Source: Bacteroidales bacterium UBA4179 (GTDB lineage Bacteria > Bacteroidota > Bacteroidia > Bacteroidales > Dysgonomonadaceae). From it: a stretch of DNA of 64,000 nucleotides. Shown in pieces: positions 52,985 through 60,970 of the stretch. The stretch's first letter is position 1; every line of letters begins with the position of its first letter. The notes below the pieces were generated by a model. That model was not told the origin of the DNA. It worked only from the letters and a program-made list of their open reading frames with translations, and searched no databases. The translations under genes and the position numbers were made by a program. Location: assembly GCA_002381125.1 (NCBI GenBank), contig DFUT01000015.1:753-64752 (forward strand), written 5' to 3'.

Positions 52985-54797
52985 GTTGTGAATTGCTCTC
53001 AAAAGTTGATATCTTTGATATTCGAAACAACAACTTATCTCTTCCATCTTTACCCATATCTGTTGTGAATTGCTCTCAAAAGTTGATATCTTTGATATTC
53101 GGAACAACGCATTTTGAAAAAAAATATATACACAGCATGTTGTGAATTGCTCTCAAAAGTTGATATCTTTGATATTCGGAACAACAGTCGCGTGATGATT
53201 GAGAATGGCGGAAGGGTTGTGAATTGCTCTCAAAAGTTGATATCTTTGATATTCGGAACAACTGGGACTCCCGCTTTCCGCAGAAGTGCTTGTTGTGAAT
53301 TGCTCTCAAAAGTTGATATCTTTGATATTCGGAACAACCAATAGTAAATTCAATCGCAATCGGTGAGGGTTGTGAATTGCTCTCAAAAGTTGATATCTTT
53401 GATATTCGGAACAACAAAATTTGAAAAAACCTAATTCGTTTGCGGGTTGTGAATTGCTCTCAAAAGTTGATATCTTTGATATTCGGAACAACGAACTTCT
53501 CCGGAGCGAGACAGCAAAGAGAGTTGTGAATTGCTCTCAAAAGTTGATATCTTTGATATTCGGAACAACGAAGCATGCGACTTTACAGGAAGAGACTTGT
53601 TGTGAATTGCTCTCAAAAGTTGATATCTTTGATATTCGGAACAACGACCAGACATTTGAAAATGTGAATGAAGCAGTTGTGAATTGCTCTCAAAAGTTGA
53701 TATCTTTGATATTCGGAACAACAAATAGGCAGTTATATTCTTTGTATCTGTGTTGTGAATTGCTCTCAAAAGTTGATATCTTTGATATTCGGAACAACAA
53801 ATCCATATACGGCCAGCCCCCATAAACAGTTGTGAATTGCTCTCAAAAGTTGATATCTTTGATATTCGGAACAACCGAAATCGGTTATATGACTGACAAC
53901 TATTTGTTGTGAATTGCTCTCAAAAGTTGATATCTTTGATATTCGGAACAACCTGAAATGCCGAATCTTTATTTAATGTTTGTTGTGAATTGCTCTCAAA
54001 AGTTGATATCTTTGATATTCGGAACAACGGTGAATCGACAAAAACATGTTCCATTACAGTTGTGAATTGCTCTCAAAAGTTGATATCTTTGATATTCGGA
54101 ACAACTGAAAGAAAAAATTCTCGCATTACTGCAGGTTGTGAATTGCTCTCAAAAGTTGATATCTTTGATATTCGGAACAACCACAAATTGATTGGGGACA
54201 ACCAAATTAAAGTTGTGAATTGCTCTCAAAAGTTGATATCTTTGATATTCGGAACAACTATTCTTCCATTGATTTATTTCCAATCACAGTTGTGAATTGC
54301 TCTCAAAAGTTGATATCTTTGATATTCGGAACAACTTACTCTAATGGAACAAGATTGAAAACTTCGTTGTGAATTGCTCTCAAAAGTTGATATCTTTGAT
54401 ATTCGGAACAACCTTTTTCGGGTCAAAATCGCACCAGGCGGTGTTGTGAATTGCTCTCAAAAGTTGATATCTTTGATATTCGGAACAACACACCTCTGCT
54501 GAACTTGTGAAGCTGTGGTGTTGTGAATTGCTCTCAAAAGTTGATATCTTTGATATTCGGAACAACAGAATGGGGGGGTAATACCCCCCATTTCCGGTTG
54601 TGAATTGCTCTCAAAAGTTGATATCTTTGATATTCGGAACAACCCACTTACATGGAATTATCTGGACTGATGAGTTGTGAATTGCTCTCAAAAGTTGATA
54701 TCTTTGATATTCGGAACAACAAATCGCTTAAAATCAAATAGTTATGGATAGTTGTGAATTGCTCTCAAAAGTTGATATCTTTGATATTCGGAACAAC
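52985..54797 (+). CRISPR. Type II-C CRISPR array: 24 repeats of 47 bp, 23 spacers of 29-30 bp
   Basis: Repeats start at 52985 and recur every 76-77 bp to 54797. Each begins GTTGTGAATTGCTCTC, continues AAAAGTTGATATCTTTGA and ends TATTCGGAACAAC. Ends are GTTGT/ACAAC. All copies I checked are identical except the first, which has A for G at repeat position 41. Eighteen spacers are 30 bp and five are 29 bp. The repeat's first 22 bases are complementary to the tracrRNA anti-repeat, so the crRNA is read on the + strand as spacer plus the 5' half of the repeat. Each repeat also holds TTG (positions 2-4), 21 bp, then TATCTTTG (positions 26-33), a promoter facing the following spacer. The array converges on cas2. 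Confidence 0.98.
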
Positions 54798-54832
54798 AGG
54801 ATATGTGTATCCTGATATGTGTCAGAGTTTTA
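54798..54832 (+). other. Two small hairpins directly after the last repeat
   Basis: AGGATA-TGTG-TATCCT (54798-54813) and CTGA-TATGTG-TCAG follow the last repeat without a gap. The stretch lies at the cas-gene end of the array. It may cap a final transcript or belong to a spacer-integration leader; neither is proven. Confidence 0.4.
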
Positions 54833-54870
54833 TAGTAGTGTTTACAATTAAAAAATGAAGTTGTTCCAAT

Positions 54871-54902
54871 AAAAAATCCCGTAGATTCTACGGGATTTTT
54901 TT
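54871..54902. terminator. Bidirectional terminator between CRISPR array and cas2
   Basis: A-run, then AATCCCGTAG (10 bp) paired with CTACGGGATT around a 3-nt loop, then a T run of seven. It is symmetrical, so it can end transcripts from the array on the + strand and from cas9-cas1-cas2 on the - strand; cas2 stops 4 bp away. Confidence 0.85.
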
Positions 54903-54905
54903 ATA

Positions 54906-55238
54906 CTAAAACAGTTCCAATTGTTGGTAAGGAGTTTTTATTTCTTTTTCTTTTTTTCCGGAAAACAATTCCATATTTCCAAATTGTTTGTCGGTAATAC
55001 ACAAAATACCGACATCGCCGGCCGGAGGCAGGTAGTTTTTTACTCTTTTTATATGTACATTTGCGTTTTCCATGCTTGCGCAGTGTCGCAGATAAATTGA
55101 AAATTGGAACATGGTAAAGCCGTCTTTTATTAATTTATCCCTAAAATCCGTATACCTTTTGCGATCTCTTTTTGTTTTGGTGGGAAGATCAAAAAATACG
55201 AGAATCCACATAATTCTATATTCACTAAACCGCTGCAT
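54906..55238 (-). CDS. cas2: CRISPR-associated endonuclease Cas2
   Basis: Cas2 forms the Cas1-Cas2 integrase that inserts new spacers. The 110-residue protein has the ferredoxin-like beta strand 'RIMWILVFFDLPTKTKRDRK', with the conserved Asp in 'FFDLPT', and the basic stretch 'YTDFRDKLIKDGFTMFQFSI', then 'GDVGILCITDKQFGNMELF'. I start at the ATG beginning MQRFSEYRIM. A TTG seven codons earlier would overlap cas1 by 8 bp and is less likely. cas1 ends just upstream, so the operon order on the - strand is cas9-cas1-cas2, the order found in type II-C loci. There is no cas4 or csn2 after it, only a bidirectional terminator. Confidence 0.93.
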   Translation of the reverse strand: MQRFSEYRIMWILVFFDLPTKTKRDRKRYTDFRDKLIKDGFTMFQFSIYLRHCASMENANVHIKRVKNYLPPAGDVGILCITDKQFGNMELFSGKKEKEIKTPYQQLELF

Positions 55239-55251
55239 AGAGCAAAAAAAA

Positions 55252-56187
55252 TTATTCAAAAGCAGGATATTTTATTTTTCGAGTTTTACCCGAAAAACAT
55301 TTATACAATGATGCTGTTGTTTGTCTCACGGCGATCATCAACGGACTTCTTTGCCCGTTTATCTTAACGTCGATGACAGGGATTTGCAATAATTCGGTTT
55401 TTACATCTTTTGTAATATCAGAGATGTTTTCATTTTTGTTTACAATGTCAACAACCAAATTGTCCACAAAAGGGCGATAGGGTTCCATAATATCGTCTGC
55501 CAAACAATAGGCGTTGTATTTGTTGCGGTGATGAATGCCCAGCGTGGGGAGTAATCCGCTGGCCACTAATGAGCGTGCTACTACTGCACGCAATACGGCA
55601 TATCCGTAGTTAAGCAAATTATTAGGCGGAATACCGTTTCTATTCCGAGAGAAAGTCGGTATTTTTGGAAAAAGGTTTGTCCAGTAGTAAACGGCTGCAC
55701 GTGCTTCATGATTGTCTGTATCTCCGCTTTTCACGTTTTCTGCCCATATCAACATGTTTTTTACCACGGCTCCCGTTGTTTTTTCCAATACGTAGGCCTG
55801 ATTTTTAATCTTTGCTTGTACGGTTTGTTGCCAAAGCTGCTTTTTTAAAGGAACCGAAGCGTTGACTTGATCGCTAAAACGTTCGGTTTGAGTGGTATTC
55901 CCTGCCAAAGGCAACATAAGTCCCGTTGGCATTCTATTGCTATCGCAGGTTATCAGGGCGCAATTGTTTGCCAACAATTTTTCCAACAATCCATGCGTAA
56001 TGGTGATTTGTTTGTTATCTAAAATCACTACTCCGATATCTTCTATGGGGATGGTGGTGGTTGCTTCCTTTTTAAATGTATCGGGTAAGCTCTCATTTTT
56101 TTCCACTTCGGGCAATTGAATTACCATTTGTTCTTTCCTCAATGAAAGATAGGCAGGATTCCCAAAATACAAGGTGCGTTTAATCAT
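55252..56187 (-). CDS. cas1: CRISPR-associated endonuclease Cas1
   Basis: Cas1 is the metal-dependent integrase of spacer acquisition. The 311-residue protein is a type II Cas1. The N-terminal beta domain includes 'TLYFGNPAYLSLRKEQMVI' and 'EDIGVVILDNKQITITHGLL'. In the catalytic domain Glu161 sits in 'DNHEARAAVYYW', His219 or His220 in 'PTLGIHHRNKYNAYCL', and the acidic pair in 'LADDIMEPYRPFVD' (about 229-242). All active-site positions are present, so adaptation may be active. It overlaps cas9 by 4 bp (ATGA) at its start and is followed by cas2 after 13 bp. Confidence 0.95.
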   Translation of the reverse strand: MIKRTLYFGNPAYLSLRKEQMVIQLPEVEKNESLPDTFKKEATTTIPIEDIGVVILDNKQITITHGLLEKLLANNCALITCDSNRMPTGLMLPLAGNTTQTERFSDQVNASVPLKKQLWQQTVQAKIKNQAYVLEKTTGAVVKNMLIWAENVKSGDTDNHEARAAVYYWTNLFPKIPTFSRNRNGIPPNNLLNYGYAVLRAVVARSLVASGLLPTLGIHHRNKYNAYCLADDIMEPYRPFVDNLVVDIVNKNENISDITKDVKTELLQIPVIDVKINGQRSPLMIAVRQTTASLYKCFSGKTRKIKYPAFE

Positions 56188-59100
56188 GTTGTTTTTATTT
56201 TCACTATATTTCCTAAGCGGTCAACTTCAAGAGGAATACAAATTTCTTTTATCATTTCACCTGTCCATGCCCGTTGTGCTTTGTTGTTGCTCCCTAGTTC
56301 AGTTGTTTTTACAATAGGATTTGCCACATAAAATGGAATAAAATCTGCCACGTTACCTGTACAACTGACCATTTTATATATCCTATTATTATCTAACGGT
56401 ATGGAAACATTCCCGTTAATAATATCCTCTTCTGTTGGCAAATAAACCAAGTCGTTGGGCGACAAGTGGAATAAAAGGCGATGGCCTTTTTCATTTTTTT
56501 CGGGTACGGCTTCGTATCCTTGTTTGAGTCTTTCTATAATGATATTCAATGGTATGGTTTCAAAGTTTCTTTTTCCGTCATCATCGATATAAACGGCAAA
56601 AAACAGGTTTGTTCCTTTGTCTGCTTCAACGAATTTTAATTTTTTGTTTCCTTTTGTTCCAACATTGAATTTATTTCCTTTTGTTTCGTATGTGCGAATT
56701 TTTATTATGGGCTTATGTGGTTTTCCGTCATTCAGTTCGCGAATGTTTTTGTTCATTTCTTCGATTCCTTCCGGAGAAAAAGCCAATTCGGGGTGCTCGA
56801 TAATTGTTCCGTTTACATTTTCATCGAATTTGGACAAATGATTTTTGAGTATTTTTTGAATGCCTGTATCGGTTATGGATTCGATTTTCTTTGTTCCGAA
56901 TGATGTATCTAAATTAACCCGAGAAGCTGTCATTTCTACCTTATCGTTACTGAAATAGTATATTTCGGGTTGTTTTATTTCTTTCCCTTGCCATCTGTAA
57001 TTGAGATTGCCAAAATATTTCAAGATTTGTTTTTTGTCGAATTTCTCTTTTTGCAAGTTTTTTATTTCTCTTTTCAGTTGCTTATCGACAATATTTTCAG
57101 GTTGATCGATAGCAACAGATAAAGATACTTTCTTTTTGAATCGCAAATTGACTTGACCGGCTACCGTATCTTTATGTAACGATTTTCGTATAGCCCAATG
57201 ATCGCCTTTTGTTTGTTTATCGATTACTTTTTTGCCATTTACATAGCGTTGATAATAATTGGTGGTTTTATTGATGACCCGTAAATTTTGTTTGAAACTG
57301 ACTACTATATTTTCGAGTTCGATTTTTGCATCTTGAGTAAAAGTTTCCCAAGGTTTAATGAATTGCCAAATGTAATTTCCCTTATCGTCCGTTTTTACTT
57401 TTTTACAGAGCTTGTTTCTTAGATCGTACCGGGTTTCTCTGTTGGACGATTTTGCAGATTCGTTGTTTAAATAATTGACATGATTCCTCGTGGTACAGGC
57501 TATTACCAATGCATCCATGGCGTGGTGACGGTGGTCGATACGCTTTTTGCTGAACCCTTTCTGCAAATCGAGGGGAACTTGTGTTCTAAAAAAACGTTTT
57601 CCGTTTTCGTTTACCCATTGTCCAAAGAGGGTGGAATTGGTTAATCGATTCAATCTTTCGAATCGAGGATAGATGATTTCGTTCCAGATATCATTTAAAC
57701 CCCAATCCCTTTTTAATGTGTTGGTAATTTGCCCTGTGGTTACAATAACATTTTTTGAGGTTGGTTCTTGTTCGTCTTCCTCTCGTACGATATTCGATAA
57801 CAGACTTTTGACTACTTTGGTTATATATCGGGTGTCGTTTATTTGTCGTTCGATAAATTCGTCGGGGATATCGTCCATCAGTAATTTTTTTCTTTTGAAA
57901 AAATTGTTGCGGTAATTTTCGTTGACGAATTTTTCATATGCTTCTTTCGACATGATTTCAACGGTCTTCCCAAAATTCAGTTCAACTTTTTCCCCATGAT
58001 GGGTTTTGATAAACTCATATGCCAATTGATTCCCTTTTAATTTGTTGACTTCAGATTCGCAAATCACTTTATTGCTTAACGAATCGTCAAAATAAAGAGA
58101 TTGAGGTATGATGTGTTCTATTTCATAAGCCGGTGTGAATAGTTTGGCAAGCGGGATGATTTCTCCCGTATAAGGTGACCGATATTTTTGCTCGAGCCAT
58201 AATTTGTAGCGATTGAGTTCTTGTTTGGTTGGTGTGGCTTTGCGAACAATTTTTTCGATATCGTTGGGAATATCAATGGTAGAGTTAAGCACACCTTCTT
58301 CATAGATTTTCAGTATTTCTTCTTGAGTGGGAGAATAAGGACGGGCGTTTTCAACGCCGTCGTTGGCTAATTCGATGAGCAATGCTTTTATCCGTAAATT
58401 GGTGTTTTCGTTTTGGGTGATGGTTTTGGTTATCTTTTTTCGTTTCTCGGCAGGGTTCTTTATTTCTCGTCCCAATTCCACATGAATCTCATCTATGTTG
58501 CCATATTTTTCCCAACAATCGCGAACAACACGTAAAGTTTCCATGATTACTTGTTCGACGATTGGGTTACGCAAAGAATGTTGTTTGAAATCCTGTAAAT
58601 AGTTGTTTAAATCGTGATACGTATTCCATTTTGTATATTCACTCATTTCGGAGTGACGGCCATATACTACATATGCTGCAAGCCATTCGGGTAAACCTTT
58701 GAATTGCTTTTCATCGGTTAAATGCGATGTTTTTTCTCTTACTTTGTCGTGAATGGTTTCATCGACTTCACCTGTCAATAATTTTTCGATTCGTTGACGG
58801 GTATTTAAATCGATCGCCTCATAATTCCAATATTTTCCCATGCGCATTAGAGGCAATAATTTTTTTAAAGCTTTTTCGGAATAAGATCCGTAATCTCTTT
58901 CGAAAGGCGGAAACTTTACAAACGCATCGACAAATTCGTTTATTGGGAGATTGTTTTTTGCAGCAAACTTTTTTAAAGCTTTTTCGAGTTCGTTTTTGTC
59001 GATCACGGAATATAGAAGATGCCACAATTCGAATTCTTTCCGATTGGTTAAGAAATTGTTCGGGAGGTCGTTTATCTTTTCAAGACGGTTAGTAATGGAG

Positions 59101-60704
59101 AAACGCGTTTCGTTGCAGGGATATTCTTTGTCTTCAACGTAGTTCCAACGATAAGGGAGTTGTTTGTCCGTTTTGTTTGTTTTTTTGACTTTAAAATAAG
59201 AGGATAGTAGTGTGTTTTGTTTAATCCCCGATCGTTTGTTCAGCCAATCGAAAAGGTTTACCAAGTCTTCTTCTGTTTTGATAAATTCGTTTGTAACATC
59301 ATAATCGATATAGAGCTTGCCATTTATCTTTTTTTCGCGTTCATAAATTCTCAAATCTTGAACAAATTTCCATAGGCGAAATTCCTGATAAAGCGGATGG
59401 GATTTGGGTACGCATTTAAGTGGTGCTTTACGTATGTTCCCTTCTTTATCCTTATAGGTGCGATACTCGAACTTACAGTTGCTTATCAGCGATTTTTTGC
59501 TTTTTAAAGGACGTTGGTAAAAAATGATGTCCTCTATGAATAAATAAGTGAAATCCTTGTTTCGTATATTGTTTTGTTGGGCTTTATTGTTTGGATAGAG
59601 TTCAACAACGCAGGATCTATATAAATTTCTATCTTTTAGTTCGGGATGAAATTCTTTTTGTTTCGTCAATATTTTCTTTAATTCTTTTTTGTAATATTTA
59701 CGTTCAATGGTTCGTATCAGTTTTCCTCGGATTTTTTGATCGGGTTTTTTGAGGAGAGTATCATAGATGTAGGTTCCAACCGTTTTTTTACTTTTATCGA
59801 TGTCGGTTTCGGTTTTTTTCTTTAATAGTGTCCAATCGTCTTCAGATGGAATCCTGAACGAACGCTTTTCTTTGCCTTCTTTGTCGATTTTTACCGTGCC
59901 ATCATCATTTAATTCTGTTGTAACAATGAATTCCTTGGTAACCCCAATCCAATCAAATAGAGGAATTTTGCTCGATCTGCGATATATCCAACCATTTTCG
60001 AGATAAATGGTGTACCAAATATCTGATTTGTTTTTTTCTGCTTCATCTGCTTCCACATGAGTGACTTTCAATGCATGATATTCGATCGATTTATTTGGAT
60101 TTTCTTCATCTTCTTCTTCGCCTCTCAATTGATAATATCCCCTTTTTTGATTAAAATTCAGCAGTATCCATGCCAATTCTTCTTTTTCTATTTTTTGAGT
60201 CAATGCCTTTTTGCGCAGATAATAAATGGTCCAGTCGTATGGAACCTTTTTGCCGTCCGTAAGCAATTCCGGTTGATTTGCCTTGAAATCGGCCATCATT
60301 TCTTCAAATGATTTTTTGAAAATGAATTCATACTTGCTTTCGTCATTTTTGGACCATGCTATTTTGGGCTCTGTCTCCGGCAGGAATTTACCCGGATGGT
60401 TTTCAAAGTCAATCATTTCATCGTAGTGTTTGGGTAGGAATCCCATTAAGTGCAACACCCTATGTAGGCGTTCACGTCGAAGCAGATGCCTTTCCCGTAA
60501 GCGTCGTGTACTTCGATATTGAGTGCGTTCAGCCGTTTGCGATATGGAGTTGCCTTGGGTAAAATCGCTCAATATATCCTGGCTCATGGGGATTATTCTG
60601 GAACCCATACCAAGAATTTTGTTGTTGTTGTTTTCGCTATCGCTGTTGATTAATGCCCATCCAATGCTATTGGTCCCAAGATCCAATCCGAGTATTTTTT
60701 TCAT
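56184..60704 (-). CDS. cas9: CRISPR RNA-guided endonuclease Cas9, type II-C (large form)
   Basis: This 1506-residue Cas9 uses crRNA and tracrRNA to cut DNA. RuvC-I is 'ILGLDLGTNSIGWALI' with Asp8. The arginine-rich bridge helix is at about 63-88 ('YRSTRRLRERHLLRRERLHR'). RuvC-II is 'IDEIHVELGREIKNP' with Glu743. The HNH domain has 'EIEHIIPQSLYFDDSLSNKV' with His864, Asn878 and Asn887. RuvC-III is 'DHRHHAMDALVIACTT' with His1061 and Asp1064. All nuclease residues are intact. The long region 100-730 is the REC lobe and the C-terminal 400 residues include the PAM-interacting part. The length is far above the 1000-1100 of compact II-C enzymes but is normal for the large Bacteroidetes branch. No csn2/cas4 supports type II-C. 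It has its own promoter at 60734-60764. Confidence 0.97.
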   Translation of the reverse strand: MKKILGLDLGTNSIGWALINSDSENNNNKILGMGSRIIPMSQDILSDFTQGNSISQTAERTQYRSTRRLRERHLLRRERLHRVLHLMGFLPKHYDEMIDFENHPGKFLPETEPKIAWSKNDESKYEFIFKKSFEEMMADFKANQPELLTDGKKVPYDWTIYYLRKKALTQKIEKEELAWILLNFNQKRGYYQLRGEEEDEENPNKSIEYHALKVTHVEADEAEKNKSDIWYTIYLENGWIYRRSSKIPLFDWIGVTKEFIVTTELNDDGTVKIDKEGKEKRSFRIPSEDDWTLLKKKTETDIDKSKKTVGTYIYDTLLKKPDQKIRGKLIRTIERKYYKKELKKILTKQKEFHPELKDRNLYRSCVVELYPNNKAQQNNIRNKDFTYLFIEDIIFYQRPLKSKKSLISNCKFEYRTYKDKEGNIRKAPLKCVPKSHPLYQEFRLWKFVQDLRIYEREKKINGKLYIDYDVTNEFIKTEEDLVNLFDWLNKRSGIKQNTLLSSYFKVKKTNKTDKQLPYRWNYVEDKEYPCNETRFSITNRLEKINDLPNNFLTNRKEFELWHLLYSVIDKNELEKALKKFAAKNNLPINEFVDAFVKFPPFERDYGSYSEKALKKLLPLMRMGKYWNYEAIDLNTRQRIEKLLTGEVDETIHDKVREKTSHLTDEKQFKGLPEWLAAYVVYGRHSEMSEYTKWNTYHDLNNYLQDFKQHSLRNPIVEQVIMETLRVVRDCWEKYGNIDEIHVELGREIKNPAEKRKKITKTITQNENTNLRIKALLIELANDGVENARPYSPTQEEILKIYEEGVLNSTIDIPNDIEKIVRKATPTKQELNRYKLWLEQKYRSPYTGEIIPLAKLFTPAYEIEHIIPQSLYFDDSLSNKVICESEVNKLKGNQLAYEFIKTHHGEKVELNFGKTVEIMSKEAYEKFVNENYRNNFFKRKKLLMDDIPDEFIERQINDTRYITKVVKSLLSNIVREEDEQEPTSKNVIVTTGQITNTLKRDWGLNDIWNEIIYPRFERLNRLTNSTLFGQWVNENGKRFFRTQVPLDLQKGFSKKRIDHRHHAMDALVIACTTRNHVNYLNNESAKSSNRETRYDLRNKLCKKVKTDDKGNYIWQFIKPWETFTQDAKIELENIVVSFKQNLRVINKTTNYYQRYVNGKKVIDKQTKGDHWAIRKSLHKDTVAGQVNLRFKKKVSLSVAIDQPENIVDKQLKREIKNLQKEKFDKKQILKYFGNLNYRWQGKEIKQPEIYYFSNDKVEMTASRVNLDTSFGTKKIESITDTGIQKILKNHLSKFDENVNGTIIEHPELAFSPEGIEEMNKNIRELNDGKPHKPIIKIRTYETKGNKFNVGTKGNKKLKFVEADKGTNLFFAVYIDDDGKRNFETIPLNIIIERLKQGYEAVPEKNEKGHRLLFHLSPNDLVYLPTEEDIINGNVSIPLDNNRIYKMVSCTGNVADFIPFYVANPIVKTTELGSNNKAQRAWTGEMIKEICIPLEVDRLGNIVKIKTT

Positions 60705-60733
60705 TTTAATGTGATTTTAATTTATCTTTGCCG

Positions 60734-60764
60734 TAAAGTTAAAAAATTATATTTTTAAACCAAA
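60734..60764 (-). promoter_or_regulatory. Promoter of the cas9-cas1-cas2 operon
   Basis: Read on the - strand: TTTG (60764-60761), a 19-bp spacer, then TAACTTTA (60741-60734), one base off the TAnnTTTG consensus. Transcription would begin near 60728, about 24 nt before the cas9 ATG. It lies back to back with the tracrRNA promoter, with only two bases between the two TTTG boxes. Confidence 0.7.
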
Positions 60765-60766
60765 GA

Positions 60767-60797
60767 TTTGGATTGTGAAAAAAAGTTTTTATCTTTG
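60767..60797 (+). promoter_or_regulatory. Promoter of the tracrRNA
   Basis: TTTG (60767-60770), a 19-bp spacer and TATCTTTG (60790-60797) are a perfect Bacteroidetes -33/-7 promoter. The predicted start (about 60803) falls on the first base of the anti-repeat. The -7 box is identical to the one inside every CRISPR repeat. Confidence 0.8.
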
Positions 60798-60802
60798 TTT
60801 CT

Positions 60803-60880
60803 AACTTTTGAAGCAATTCACAATAAGGATTATTCCGTTGTGAAAACATTTAGCGCCTCGCCTATCTGCGGGGCTTTTTT
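60803..60880 (+). ncRNA. tracrRNA of the type II-C system
   Basis: The anti-repeat AACTTTTGAAGCAATTCACA (60803-60822, plus A at 60823) is complementary to repeat positions 2-23 with a small internal bulge (GAAGC against GCTCTC). It is followed by ATAAGGATTATTCCGTTGTG and AAAACATTTAGC, the nexus and linker pattern of Bacteroidetes type II-C tracrRNAs, and by a terminator hairpin GCCTCGC (60855-60861) with GCGGGGC (60868-60874) and a T run. The length is about 78 nt. It is transcribed divergently from cas9, and its promoter is seen directly upstream. Confidence 0.92.
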
Positions 60881-60970
60881 ATTAAATATCGAATGGGTTT
60901 AGGAATAGTTTTGAGCCGTGTAAAAATCAACAGCCCTTATTTGCTTGTCCGGTATGTGCGAACGGTTATT

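Noticed and set aside
52985..54797. Several open frames on both strands through the array giving repeated peptides such as CELLSKVDIFDIRNN and FRISKISTFESNSQ
   Set aside because: They are translations of the CRISPR repeat; the spacers break any common protein and no start signals fit.
54860..54870. GTTGTTCC after the array, resembling an inverted repeat end
   Set aside because: Only 8 bases match the reverse complement of the CRISPR repeat end; too short to call a 25th, inverted repeat.
54798..56183. csn2 or cas4 that would make the system type II-A or II-B
   Set aside because: Only cas2 and cas1 are encoded here, and none is found on the far side of cas9, so the locus is type II-C.
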